Origin: Steroidobacteraceae bacterium
GTDB lineage: Bacteria; Pseudomonadota; Gammaproteobacteria; Steroidobacterales; Steroidobacteraceae
Assembly (NCBI GenBank): GCA_019683695.1
Contig: JADGHX010000021.1
Span: forward strand, 1-41,510
Reading direction: 5' to 3'
Length of the DNA stretch: 41,510 bases
Shown: piece after piece, positions 34,461 to 41,510 of the stretch
Layout of the letters: every line of letters starts with the position of its first letter
How positions within the stretch are numbered: the first letter of the stretch is position 1
Program-made: the position numbers and the translations under genes
The notes under the pieces: generated by a model
Told to the model about the DNA's origin: nothing
Databases searched by the model: none
Seen by the model: the letters and a program-made list of their open reading frames with translations, nothing else

Positions 34461-35012
34461 ATGAACCCATCACGCCCTGACGAGAGCGGAGAGCGCCTGG
34501 AAGATGCCTTCGGCCGACTCCTCGAGTCGTTGCGTCCGGATCTCCTGCGCTTCGCCTACTGGCTCGCCCGCGATCGGTCGGTTGCCGAGGATGTCGTGCA
34601 GGAGGCCATGCTTCGAGCGTGGCGGGCGCGTCAGGAACTCAAGGATGCAGCGGCCGCAAGGCACTGGATGCTCACGATCGTCCGCCGCGAGCATGCGCGC
34701 CTTTATGAGCGCAAGCGGCTCGCTACCGTGGATCTGAGCGACATCATCGAGCGGGAAGACGCGGCGCTCGCCCGCAGTGGCGATGGCGAGTTGCTCGATC
34801 TGCGCCGTGCGATCCTGCGGCTGCCGGATGAGTATCGCGAGCCACTGGTGATGCAGGTCCTCGGTGGGTACTCCACTGCCGAGATTGCAAAGGAAATGAA
34901 TTTGTCCATGCCCGCCGTGCTCACGCGTCTGTTTCGCGCCCGGAATCGGCTGCGCGACATCTACGGCGTGACGGTGGATGCAGAGTGTGATGCCGAGGGA
35001 AAAGCGTCATGA
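34461..35012 (+). CDS. ECF-type RNA polymerase sigma factor
   Basis: A 183-residue sigma-70 family protein of normal ECF length. Region 2: RLLESLRPDLLRFAYWLARD and AEDVVQEAMLRAWRAR; region 4: LPDEYREPLVMQVLGG with the helix-turn-helix STAEIAKEMNLSMPAVLTRLFRARNRL. The ATG at 34461 follows GGAAGAGG at a long spacing of about 12. It overlaps the zinc-finger anti-sigma gene by 4 bp (ATGA), so the pair is coupled and probably autoregulated. It is divergent from aroE. Confidence 0.92.
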   Translation: MNPSRPDESGERLEDAFGRLLESLRPDLLRFAYWLARDRSVAEDVVQEAMLRAWRARQELKDAAAARHWMLTIVRREHARLYERKRLATVDLSDIIEREDAALARSGDGELLDLRRAILRLPDEYREPLVMQVLGGYSTAEIAKEMNLSMPAVLTRLFRARNRLRDIYGVTVDAECDAEGKAS

Positions 35013-35776
35013 ATTGCACTGATGCGCAGGTCGCGATCGGTGCCGAACCGCACTCGATGACTCCGGAGCTCGGGGAGCATCTGCGCACGTGTGCCGCCTG
35101 CGCGGAATACCGGCGAGAGATGATCGAGCTCGACGACAGGATCCTGCGCGCCCTGCGGCTCGCTCCCGCGTCACTGAAGTCCGACGTGAACGGCCGTCCG
35201 GCCGTGCGTTTGGTTTCTGACGCGCAACCGGCCGAAAACGTCGAGCCCGGAGGGGTCGTGCAGCCGCCCCGCGAATCCCGCCACGCGGGAAATGGGCAGC
35301 GCTCCTGGGCATTGGCGGCGAGTGTGGTGTTCGCCGTTGCCGTCATGGCTGTGCTTTGGGCTGCATTGCCGCGGAACACGCTCGCAGCGGATATCGTCGC
35401 TCACGTGGTGAGTGAGCCCTTGCCGTGGCCTGGAGCCGAGTCGCCGGTGTCCGCGTCGTCCCTTGCCGCCATCATGAAGCGTTCGGGGCTGCGGCTGGAC
35501 CCCATCGATCAGGACGTGTTGTATGCCCAGACGTGCTTTCTTCGCGGGCGCCTGGTGCCTCACTTTGTCGTGCAGACGGACCAGGGCCTCGTCACGGTCG
35601 TGATCATGCCGAATGAGGAGGTCACGACGCCGCAGCATCTTTCCGAAGGCGGTTACGAAGCCGTGTTGTATCCGCACGGAGAGCGCGGCAGCGTCGCGGT
35701 GCTGGGCCGCTCACGAGCCGAAGTGGATAGCGAAGCGCGCTACATCGCGAGTGCCGTTCACTTCACCGGCCAATGA
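35009..35776 (+). CDS. membrane zinc-finger anti-sigma factor (DUF3379-like)
   Basis: A 255-residue single-span protein. The N-terminus carries a probable zinc anti-sigma site: Cys3, His24, Cys28 and Cys31 (EHLRTCAACAEY). One transmembrane helix lies at about 99-119, then a periplasmic domain (about 120-255) with LDPIDQDVLYAQTCFLRGRLVPHFVVQT and VVIMPNEEV, which I associate with DUF3379 proteins encoded beside ECF sigma factors. It would hold the sigma factor at the membrane until a signal arrives. The 4-bp overlap with the sigma gene supports this. Confidence 0.86.
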   Translation: MNCTDAQVAIGAEPHSMTPELGEHLRTCAACAEYRREMIELDDRILRALRLAPASLKSDVNGRPAVRLVSDAQPAENVEPGGVVQPPRESRHAGNGQRSWALAASVVFAVAVMAVLWAALPRNTLAADIVAHVVSEPLPWPGAESPVSASSLAAIMKRSGLRLDPIDQDVLYAQTCFLRGRLVPHFVVQTDQGLVTVVIMPNEEVTTPQHLSEGGYEAVLYPHGERGSVAVLGRSRAEVDSEARYIASAVHFTGQ

Positions 35777-35831
35777 GCCGGTCGCCTGAGTTCCTTTCCG
35801 GGAAGTCGCCTTCGTTCGCGCAGCACAGGGC

Positions 35832-35867
35832 AGGGGTCTTTGCCGGCTGCAAACGCTGAGGACCCCT
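35832..35867. terminator. nested hairpin after the anti-sigma gene
   Basis: AGGGGTC (35832-35838) pairs with GACCCCT (35861-35867), and inside it TTTGC pairs with GCAAA around a CGGCT loop, leaving a 7-base bulge. It lies about 55 bp past the anti-sigma stop and would suit transcription ending, though no T-tract follows. Confidence 0.4.
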
Positions 35868-35894
35868 CACCCAAGGCGAAGCTCGTCATCATCG

Positions 35895-35918
35895 AGAGTC
35901 TGCGTGCCTGCGGACTCT
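35895..35918 (-). terminator. hairpin just after rlmJ
   Basis: AGAGTCTGC (35895-35903) pairs with GCGGACTCT (35910-35918; one G-T pair) around a six-base loop, 10 bp past the rlmJ stop on the minus strand. No T-tract. Confidence 0.4.
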
Positions 35919-35928
35919 GCCGAGCCGC

Positions 35929-36786
35929 TCACGTCTTCCGCGGGACGATCACGCGAACGCTTTCACCGCCGGCGCCCGTCCCATCGAGCGCCGCTCTCAG
36001 CTCCGGCATCCACACCTGCATTCGCTCGGCGATCTGAAACGGCGGGTTCGCGATGGCCAGGCCCGAGCCGTTGAGGCCGACGCGCGAGTCACGCGGGAAG
36101 ACCCATAGCTCGCTGAACAGCAGCTCCCGGTTCACGGCGCGTGCAAATGCGTTCGTCCAGGCCGCAACGTCACGCTCGCTCTTGATGGGGTACCACACGC
36201 ACACGACACCGCTTTCGAAGCGGCGCAAGGCTTCGAGCGTGGCCTCGGTCGCCCGTTCGAAATCGCGCCGGGTTTCCTCGTACGGCGGGTCGATGAATGT
36301 GAGGCCGCGCCGCTCCTTCGGTGGGAGGTGAGCACGCAGGCGCTCGAACCCATCGCCTCGCTCCACTCGCACGCCGCCGCCCTTGCCGAGGGCGAGCTCG
36401 AGCGCGCGCGCCTCCGCGGGCTGGATCTCGATGGCGACACCACGATCCTGCGGCCGCAGCTCGCGCGCGGCGAGCAACGGTGAACCGGGATAGGCCCGTC
36501 GATCGTGGCGCACTTTCCGGAACGTGGTGACGGCCTCTAGATAGGAACGCAGTTCCTCCGCGTGCAGCGGAGCGTGGATGATGCGCTCGATACCGCTTTC
36601 CGCCTCGTGAGCCGGTGCGTCTGTAACGCTCGATGCCGGATGCGTATACGAGCCGCTGCCGGCATGCGTCTCGAGATACAGGAAACCCTTGTCCTTGCGC
36701 TTCAGCGCGGCGAGCAGCGCAAGCAGCGTCACGTGCTTGTGCACATCCGCAAAGTTGCCGGCGTGGTAGCTGTGGCGATACTTCAC
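35929..36786 (-). CDS. rlmJ: 23S rRNA (adenine-2030-N6)-methyltransferase
   Basis: A 285-residue SAM-dependent methyltransferase (E. coli RlmJ 280). Family opening KYRHSYHAGNFADVHKH, SAM-binding THAGSGSY, the catalytic IDPPYE motif and the tail GLNGSGLAIANPPFQI. It methylates A2030 of 23S rRNA. I place the start at the GTG at 36786, which gives exactly the family N-terminus; a longer frame to 36909 adds 41 unrelated residues. The ribosome-binding site is weak. Confidence 0.95.
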   Translation of the reverse strand: MKYRHSYHAGNFADVHKHVTLLALLAALKRKDKGFLYLETHAGSGSYTHPASSVTDAPAHEAESGIERIIHAPLHAEELRSYLEAVTTFRKVRHDRRAYPGSPLLAARELRPQDRGVAIEIQPAEARALELALGKGGGVRVERGDGFERLRAHLPPKERRGLTFIDPPYEETRRDFERATEATLEALRRFESGVVCVWYPIKSERDVAAWTNAFARAVNRELLFSELWVFPRDSRVGLNGSGLAIANPPFQIAERMQVWMPELRAALDGTGAGGESVRVIVPRKT

Positions 36787-37003
36787 TGTACGATCGTTCC
36801 GGAGCCCGTTTGACCCAGCGGGTGCGTAGCTGGCGTTTAGCGACGCGCATCGTAATGGATTCGCGAACATTGGCCGGTGGACATTGGCCCGCAAATATCC
36901 TTCGGGCACGGCTCAGGTCCTTCCTGACGGATGCTGTGCCCGAGCGGTGCTGAAGGTCTCGATGGGCCGCGAAGACGTGAATCGCGCAGCCGGAGGAGGG
37001 GAC

Positions 37004-37486
37004 ATGCGCAGCGGTTTGACATTCATTGCGCTCTCACTGATGGTGGCCGTGGCCTGTTCACAGCCTGCAGAGCCGCCAACGCGAGGAGAGCCCTCCGTGC
37101 GTACGCCACCGCCTGAGTCTAGCGATCCGAAAACGGCGCAGGGGAGTGCCCGGCAGGGCAATGAGCCCGCCGACGCGCCCGGCGAAGTGCCCGCAGATGT
37201 GATTGCGCGCCTGCGCACCGATCTCGCTGCACATGCAGGCGCAGAGGCCTCGACCGCAAGAGTTGTGAGCGCGGAAGCGGTCACGTGGCACGACGGAAGC
37301 CTCGGCTGTGGCGAGCCGGGCCGCTTCTACACGCAGGCGCTCGTGCCCGGGTACCGCGTCGTATTCGAGGCCGGTGGACGCACGTACGCCTATCACGCGG
37401 CCCGGAAAGGTCACTTCGTTCTGTGCCGGAAACCGTCTGGCCCGATCTCGCGAGACAAGGGACCGATCTCGCGCCAGCTCCGCTGA
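37004..37486 (+). CDS. small lipoprotein of unknown function
   Basis: A 160-residue lipoprotein. Signal peptide with lipobox VAVAC (Cys18), a Pro/Ser/Glu-rich linker (about 20-60), then a compact domain with TWHDGSLGCGEPGRFYTQALVPGYRV and FVLCRKP, holding a Cys pair (WHDGSLGC and FVLC) likely to form a disulfide. Similar short proteins with this WxDGSLGC motif occur widely in gammaproteobacteria from memory, but I know no function. The ribosome-binding site GGAGGAGGGG is the strongest in the window. It ends just before the strong terminator at 37511. Confidence 0.82.
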   Translation: MRSGLTFIALSLMVAVACSQPAEPPTRGEPSVRTPPPESSDPKTAQGSARQGNEPADAPGEVPADVIARLRTDLAAHAGAEASTARVVSAEAVTWHDGSLGCGEPGRFYTQALVPGYRVVFEAGGRTYAYHAARKGHFVLCRKPSGPISRDKGPISRQLR

Positions 37487-37504
37487 CGACGAGGGTGCGA
37501 ACAA

Positions 37505-37548
37505 GAAAAAGGGCCCGGAAGCGCAAGCTTCCGGGCCCGTTCCTTTTC
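37505..37548. terminator. strong bidirectional intrinsic terminator
   Basis: GGGCCCGGAAGC (37511-37522), loop GCAA, GCTTCCGGGCCC (37527-37538): a perfect 12-bp stem. On the plus side it is followed by GTTCCTTTTC, and on the minus side the preceding AAGAAAAA gives a T-tract. It serves both the lipoprotein gene (+) and the subtilase gene (-). Confidence 0.93.
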
Positions 37549-37564
37549 TGGCGCGGTCGCCGGC

Positions 37565-40500
37565 TTACCGGCCGAGCTTGCGCACCGTGATCCGCTCCGA
37601 TTCCTGCTTCGCGTCCCGATACATCAGCAGGAAGCCGGTCTGCGACGGCGAAGCGTTGGCGTTCGCCGGCACGTCATCCACCGTCACGAGCACGGGCCGC
37701 AGGGGCGGAATGCCGTTGGACGGCAGATCCGACATCACGTACTTCGGCTTGCCCGGTGTGTGCACCATGCCCACCACCTCATCCGTGAGGAAGCCGCTGA
37801 AGTAGTTGTCGAACGCAAGCACGTCGAATGCGATCTGCGTATCCGGCGAGATGCCGAGCAGAGCCATCGGCACGGAGTAGATGATGTTGCCGGAATCCAG
37901 ATCCGCATCCGCGAAGAACGCCTGCGGGAGAAGCACGCCGGCGTTCAGGTCGACGATTCGCACAACGGTCTGGCCCGTGAGATCGAATCCACCGTTCTCG
38001 GCGTTGAACAGCGCGTAGTCCGCTGTCTGATCGCCGTTGGTATCGATGTAGATGTCGAACTCCGCCGGGTAGGCCGGGTGCGCCCGCCGACCATACGTGC
38101 TGATGGCGAACTGGATCGAATCACCCGTCGTGCGCACGCCGACGGAGTCGATGTCCACCACCGCGAAGTCATCACCGTCCTGCGGGAGCTGCGCTTTCGG
38201 GATGCGCGGGCTCGTGCCCGTGAGGGCGAACGCATCCACGCGGCCCGTGTGCACCCGGCTGAAGTTGAAGAGCCCGAGCAGGCCCGGCAACTTGCCGAGG
38301 AGCTTCACGTCATCGTTCAGCGCACGCACAGCGGCGGACTTGTGGGGCAGCACCTGCCAGGCGAGGTGAATCTTGTCCCGCGAGTCCTCGAGGGTGACGT
38401 AGCCGTCGTACTCCACCGTTTGCAGCAGCGAGCCGGTGCCGCCGAGTGCGCCACCATTCAGCTGCCACACCGGGAGTCTCGCCGGATCGATCGTCATCAC
38501 GACATCGAACGATGCCGTGCCGCGCGGCCCCACCACCACCTTCTTCGGCACGTTCAGCTTCACGGCGCCGTTCTGCCGGTCGTTGTTGTAGCGGTAGGTG
38601 TAGCCGACGTTGTAGACGCGCGCCTGGTTGCTGTAGTTGCGCACGGCGACACGGCGCTTCAGCACCGTGACCTCGGAGACGGAATGGAACCCGAACGAGA
38701 GGCTCCCCGTCTTCAGGGCCGAGTCCCACGCCGCCGTGCGACTCGCCAGTGCCGCATCGACACGCAATTCGCCGCCGCCGATGCGCGTGATCGGCGCCAG
38801 CACGCCCGGAAGCGCGGCGTCGTTGATGAAGATTTCCGTCTCGGCGGTGTTCATCAGCAGCGACTTGATTTCCGCCGGCGAGCGGTCGGGGTAGGCCTCG
38901 AGCAGCAACGCCGCCGCGCCCGCCACCATCGGTGAGGCACCCGAGGTGCCGCCGAACGGCGTCTCGCCATCACCCGTGCCCACTTCCGCAGACACCGACG
39001 CGCCCGGCGCGCCGATGTCTGGCTTGATGGTGTTGTAGCTGTAGCTGGGCCCGCGAGACGACGTGCTCGCCATGCTGTTGATGAGCGGCAGGAAGAAGTC
39101 GTTCGTGTAGGTGACATTCACCGTCGTGCCGCCGGCGAGCTCGCCCTTGATGGCATCCGCCAGCACCTTCTGGATGACGAGCGTCGGCTTGCACGTGCCC
39201 GCCGGAACGTTCAGACACTCCGGGCCGCTCGAGAAGGTGACGGCATCTCCTTCGGCAACGAGACCGATGAGGACGCCAGCGGCGCCCGCATCGCTCGCTC
39301 CGCGCACCTTTTCACTGATGTTGCAGCTACCGCGATCGATCAGCGCGATCTTGCCGGCGAGCCCTGCGGGCAGTGTGTCGCCGAGCGTGGTGACGCATCC
39401 GCGCCCTGCGAAGATGACATCGCCGGTGACATCGCCTTCTTCCGGCAGTGGCGCCCAGTCGATCGTGGCCGTGTTGCCGTAGGTGCCCGCGATGGCCGCC
39501 GGTGAATTGACTACAAGCGGAATGGCGACCGCGCTTGCGACCTGTGTCTGCGCCACCGAAATGACCTCAGGCGTCGTGGACGGAGAACCCACGACGTGCG
39601 GCCGATCTCCGCTGTTGCCGGCGGATGTCACGACCACGATGCCGGCACGCACGGCGGCGGCAGCACTGGCGCTGATAGCGTCTTCACGCTGGCCGTACGC
39701 CTGGCCGATGGACATGTTGATGATGTCGACGGCATCGTCGATGGAGCCGTCGCCGTTTGGGTCCGCCGCGTACTCGATGCCCTGGAGCATCGCGTTGCCG
39801 TTGCACGAGGTGGAGACGGCGCTGCACACCTTGATGGAGATGAACTTCACATCCGGCGCGACGCCGACGTGCTCGCCATCCAGACTCTTGCCGCCGATGA
39901 TGTCCGCCACGTGCGTGCCGTGGCCCTGGAAGTCGATCGGATCGTCATCCACCGCCACGGGGCCGTTCGGCCAGGCCTCACCGACGAAATCGATGCCGTC
40001 GATCACCTTCTCCGTCGGGAACAGGCCGTCGCGCGAGGCGTTCCTCGCATCGCCGGGCCCGGTGCCATACGCGGCCTCGTAAGCGGCAACGGTTCCTGGT
40101 CCGCCGAAATTGCGGTGGGTGTAGTCGATGCCCGAGTCGAGCACGGCAACGACGATGCCCTTGCCCGTGAGCCCCGCGGCCTGCACGGCCGCTGCACCCA
40201 CCTGGCCCACCGTTTCACTGAGCTCGATCTGGTAATTCCCCAAACGGCTGATGGTGTGCACGCCGGGGAGCGATGCCACCTGCGGCAGCTTGCTCGCATC
40301 GATGCTCACGATTGCGCCGTTGTACACCACGCGCAGACGCGCAATTTCCTGGCCGCCGAGTGCGCGGATCTTGTTCATGACTTCCGCCTGCTTGCTGCGC
40401 AAGCTGGCGGAGTAGCTCATCTGCTGCGCGCGGTTCAGCCTTGCCGCACCTCGCTTGGCGTTTTCCCCCACCATGCTCAGCAACGGAGCATCCTTGAACT

Positions 40501-40693
40501 GCACGATGACTTGTACCGTGCCCGTTGCACCTTCGAGAGACTCGTCGATCTTGCGAATGGCGCTGCTGATCGGTTCAACGGGACCGGCAACGCGCAGCGG
40601 ATTCGACAAGCCTTTCGAAGATGCCGGAGCAGGCGCGGTCAACGCGGCTCCCAGGAGCATCGATCCCAGGAACGCGGGAATGGACGGTTTCAT
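37565..40693 (-). CDS. secreted subtilisin-like serine protease with PA domain
   Basis: A 1042-residue S8 protease: signal peptide (1-25), I9-like propeptide (about 55-160), S8 catalytic domain (about 165-620) with Asp186 (VAVLDSGID), His258 (GHGTHVAD), oxyanion Asn360 (SAGNSG) and Ser584 (GTSGASPMVAG). A protease-associated domain is inserted at about 390-530. The residue after the catalytic Ser is Gly where Met is usual. Calcium-type loops appear at 311-320 (DPNGDGSIDD) and in the C-terminal part (DTNGDQTAD). The last 400 residues are beta-rich, with no S-layer or LPXTG signal; secretion through type II is plausible given gspAB. The ATG at 40693 follows GGGGAG. Confidence 0.93.
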   Translation of the reverse strand: MKPSIPAFLGSMLLGAALTAPAPASSKGLSNPLRVAGPVEPISSAIRKIDESLEGATGTVQVIVQFKDAPLLSMVGENAKRGAARLNRAQQMSYSASLRSKQAEVMNKIRALGGQEIARLRVVYNGAIVSIDASKLPQVASLPGVHTISRLGNYQIELSETVGQVGAAAVQAAGLTGKGIVVAVLDSGIDYTHRNFGGPGTVAAYEAAYGTGPGDARNASRDGLFPTEKVIDGIDFVGEAWPNGPVAVDDDPIDFQGHGTHVADIIGGKSLDGEHVGVAPDVKFISIKVCSAVSTSCNGNAMLQGIEYAADPNGDGSIDDAVDIINMSIGQAYGQREDAISASAAAAVRAGIVVVTSAGNSGDRPHVVGSPSTTPEVISVAQTQVASAVAIPLVVNSPAAIAGTYGNTATIDWAPLPEEGDVTGDVIFAGRGCVTTLGDTLPAGLAGKIALIDRGSCNISEKVRGASDAGAAGVLIGLVAEGDAVTFSSGPECLNVPAGTCKPTLVIQKVLADAIKGELAGGTTVNVTYTNDFFLPLINSMASTSSRGPSYSYNTIKPDIGAPGASVSAEVGTGDGETPFGGTSGASPMVAGAAALLLEAYPDRSPAEIKSLLMNTAETEIFINDAALPGVLAPITRIGGGELRVDAALASRTAAWDSALKTGSLSFGFHSVSEVTVLKRRVAVRNYSNQARVYNVGYTYRYNNDRQNGAVKLNVPKKVVVGPRGTASFDVVMTIDPARLPVWQLNGGALGGTGSLLQTVEYDGYVTLEDSRDKIHLAWQVLPHKSAAVRALNDDVKLLGKLPGLLGLFNFSRVHTGRVDAFALTGTSPRIPKAQLPQDGDDFAVVDIDSVGVRTTGDSIQFAISTYGRRAHPAYPAEFDIYIDTNGDQTADYALFNAENGGFDLTGQTVVRIVDLNAGVLLPQAFFADADLDSGNIIYSVPMALLGISPDTQIAFDVLAFDNYFSGFLTDEVVGMVHTPGKPKYVMSDLPSNGIPPLRPVLVTVDDVPANANASPSQTGFLLMYRDAKQESERITVRKLGR

Positions 40694-41190
40694 CCTGCGA
40701 ATCTCCCCAATTTGTTCGTTCGTGTTGGCCTTCCGAAGCCACACCCGGTGCGCGCCTTGCGGTGTGCGTCGGGCTGCTGCAGTCCGGTGAGTTTGTTACG
40801 GGGAGCCGTCACGCGGTGACGCACGGCGTGTTATCGCTACGTGACTCGATTCCCCGGGACGAACCGCCTGTCTGCAGTTTTGAATTGCTTCTTGGCGTGT
40901 GCGGGAAGCTACTCCCGCGCGGCGGGCAATTCAACGTAATCGAATGCAGCGCGAGCGCGCGCCACCGAGTCACCCTCGTGGCTGAACATAATTCGATGCG
41001 GGGTCATGCCTGTGACAGGCAAGAGTGAATGGAGCTCGTGAAGATGATGAGACAAAGAGACAAGTCCGCATCCGTCACGAGCGACCAAGCGCTTCACAGG
41101 CGGTGAGGTGTCACAGGCGATGGATGGTGCGGTCGACCGGCGCGTCGGATCCGCACCGCGTCGGATCGCAAACACGACGCGTTCACGTGA
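40694..41190. other. subtilase leader and unassigned region
   Basis: Upstream of the subtilase gene. It contains a symmetrical element at 40805-40827 but no clear -35/-10. A minus-strand frame (40909-41307, 132 codons) runs through here; it has no good ribosome-binding site and I do not credit it. The short repeat GCGTCGGATC occurs twice (41145-41168). I see no other gene. Confidence 0.45.
40805..40827. promoter_or_regulatory. inverted repeat upstream of the subtilase gene
   Basis: GTCAC-GCG-GTGAC (40808-40820) lies within a wider GCCGT ... ACGGC symmetry, about 110 bp upstream of the subtilase start. This is a reasonable operator candidate for that gene, without further support. Confidence 0.35.
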
Positions 41191-41194
41191 TCTG

Positions 41195-41430
41195 CGGCGC
41201 AGGGTCGGGCGGCAGAAATGAAACCTCTGGCCTGCGGTATTCGACTCGTGCCCGAAGAATCGTTTGAGCGGGGCATGCACAGGCTGGCCCCCCTTGCTCG
41301 CATGCAAGGCAGGGCACGTCGCAGAGATCCGCGCCGCCCTGACGCACGGCGCAGGGTCAGCCGAGAGGAATCAAAGCTCTGTCCTGCGGTGTTCGGCTTG
41401 TGCCCGAAGAATCGTGCGGCGGGGATGCAC
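41195..41430. repeat. two degenerate direct repeats of about 85 bp
   Basis: Copies at 41195-41280 and 41347-41430, about 150 bp apart and roughly four-fifths identical by eye. Both begin CGGCGCAGGGTC, share CCTGCGGT and the identical block GTGCCCGAAGAATCGT, and end in ATGCAC. No gene or transposase is attached. A repeat placed at a contig end suggests a dispersed family that stopped assembly. Confidence 0.7.
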
Positions 41431-41435
41431 GAGAG

Positions 41436-41510
41436 TGGCGGGGGGGCGCGCCCCCCGGGGCGCCCCCCCCCCCCGTTTGTAGCGAAACTAGCCCCCCCCC
41501 AATAGCCCGG
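41436..41510. other. low-complexity contig end
   Basis: Runs of G and C (seven to twelve in a row) dominate the last 75 bases. This mirrors the left end and looks like sequencing or assembly error rather than biology. Confidence 0.6.

Noticed and set aside
36868-36890. Nine-base direct repeat ACATTGGCC twice in the rlmJ upstream region
   Set aside because: Too short, and no inverted repeats or gene lie between the copies to suggest an insertion.
40909-41307. A 132-codon minus-strand frame near the right end
   Set aside because: No ribosome-binding site, no family pattern, and it covers repeat sequence.
41264-41482. Ankyrin-like residues (GWPPLLACKAGHVAEIRAALTHGA) in a plus-strand frame
   Set aside because: Only one partial unit, and it lies in a degenerate nucleotide repeat whose other copy is not in the same pattern; probably chance.

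Overview
The window is about 41.5 kb of GC-rich DNA, densely packed with genes and split over both strands. The gene set points to a gammaproteobacterium of the Xanthomonadales/Nevskiales kind: GspA/GspB of type II secretion, a long membrane-anchored FadE, a TIGR04211-type SH3 protein, oligopeptidase A, RlmJ, a YtrA-type GntR/ABC operon and ECF sigma/anti-sigma pairs. This placement is an inference from family content. Both ends are C- or G-rich homopolymer, and the right end lies in a degenerate repeat, so the window looks like a whole assembled contig with poor ends.

Layout. 275-3582 (-): a two-gene signalling unit, a receiver/repeat/TonB protein followed by a receiver/Ser-Thr kinase. 3751-5871 (+): a membrane-anchored EEP-family hydrolase and an exported protein of unknown function. 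5879-5973 (-): a frameshifted 32-codon scrap of dnaN in an intergenic gap. 5991-9951 (-): gspB, gspA and dinB. 10186-16171 (-): a DUF4399 protein, fadE, mdh, then an ECF sigma factor with its probable membrane anti-sigma. 16293-18711 (+): a clear promoter overlapped by a palindrome, a 66-residue membrane peptide, a YtrA-like GntR regulator, an ABC ATPase and its permease. 18855-22811 (+): dps followed almost without a gap by a four-gene Mla/MCE-type lipid transport operon. 22843-26946 (-): a phospholipase D-like protein and a HAMP-PAS-GGDEF-EAL protein. 27107-27814 (+): an M15 peptidase. 27845-32050 (-): an HD-domain protein, a 484-bp stretch with no clear gene, a TIGR04211-type protein and prlC. 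32110-33498 (+): gorA. 33544-34389 (-): aroE. 34461-35776 (+): a second ECF sigma/anti-sigma pair. 35929-36786 (-): rlmJ. 37004-37486 (+): a small lipoprotein. 37565-40693 (-): a large secreted subtilase sharing a textbook bidirectional terminator with the lipoprotein gene. 40694-41510: leader region, repeats and contig end.

Themes. Much of the window concerns the cell envelope and sensing: type II secretion assembly, outer-membrane lipid transport, two sigma/anti-sigma pairs, c-di-GMP turnover, an M15 cell-wall peptidase and a secreted protease. Core metabolism (mdh, fadE, aroE, gorA) and housekeeping (rlmJ, prlC, dinB) are interspersed. I see no CRISPR array, prophage, complete insertion sequence, rRNA or tRNA. 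The least expected items are the dnaN scrap, the REC/TonB plus pseudo-receiver/kinase pair, the palindrome-controlled operon led by a tiny membrane protein, and the tight dps-mla junction.
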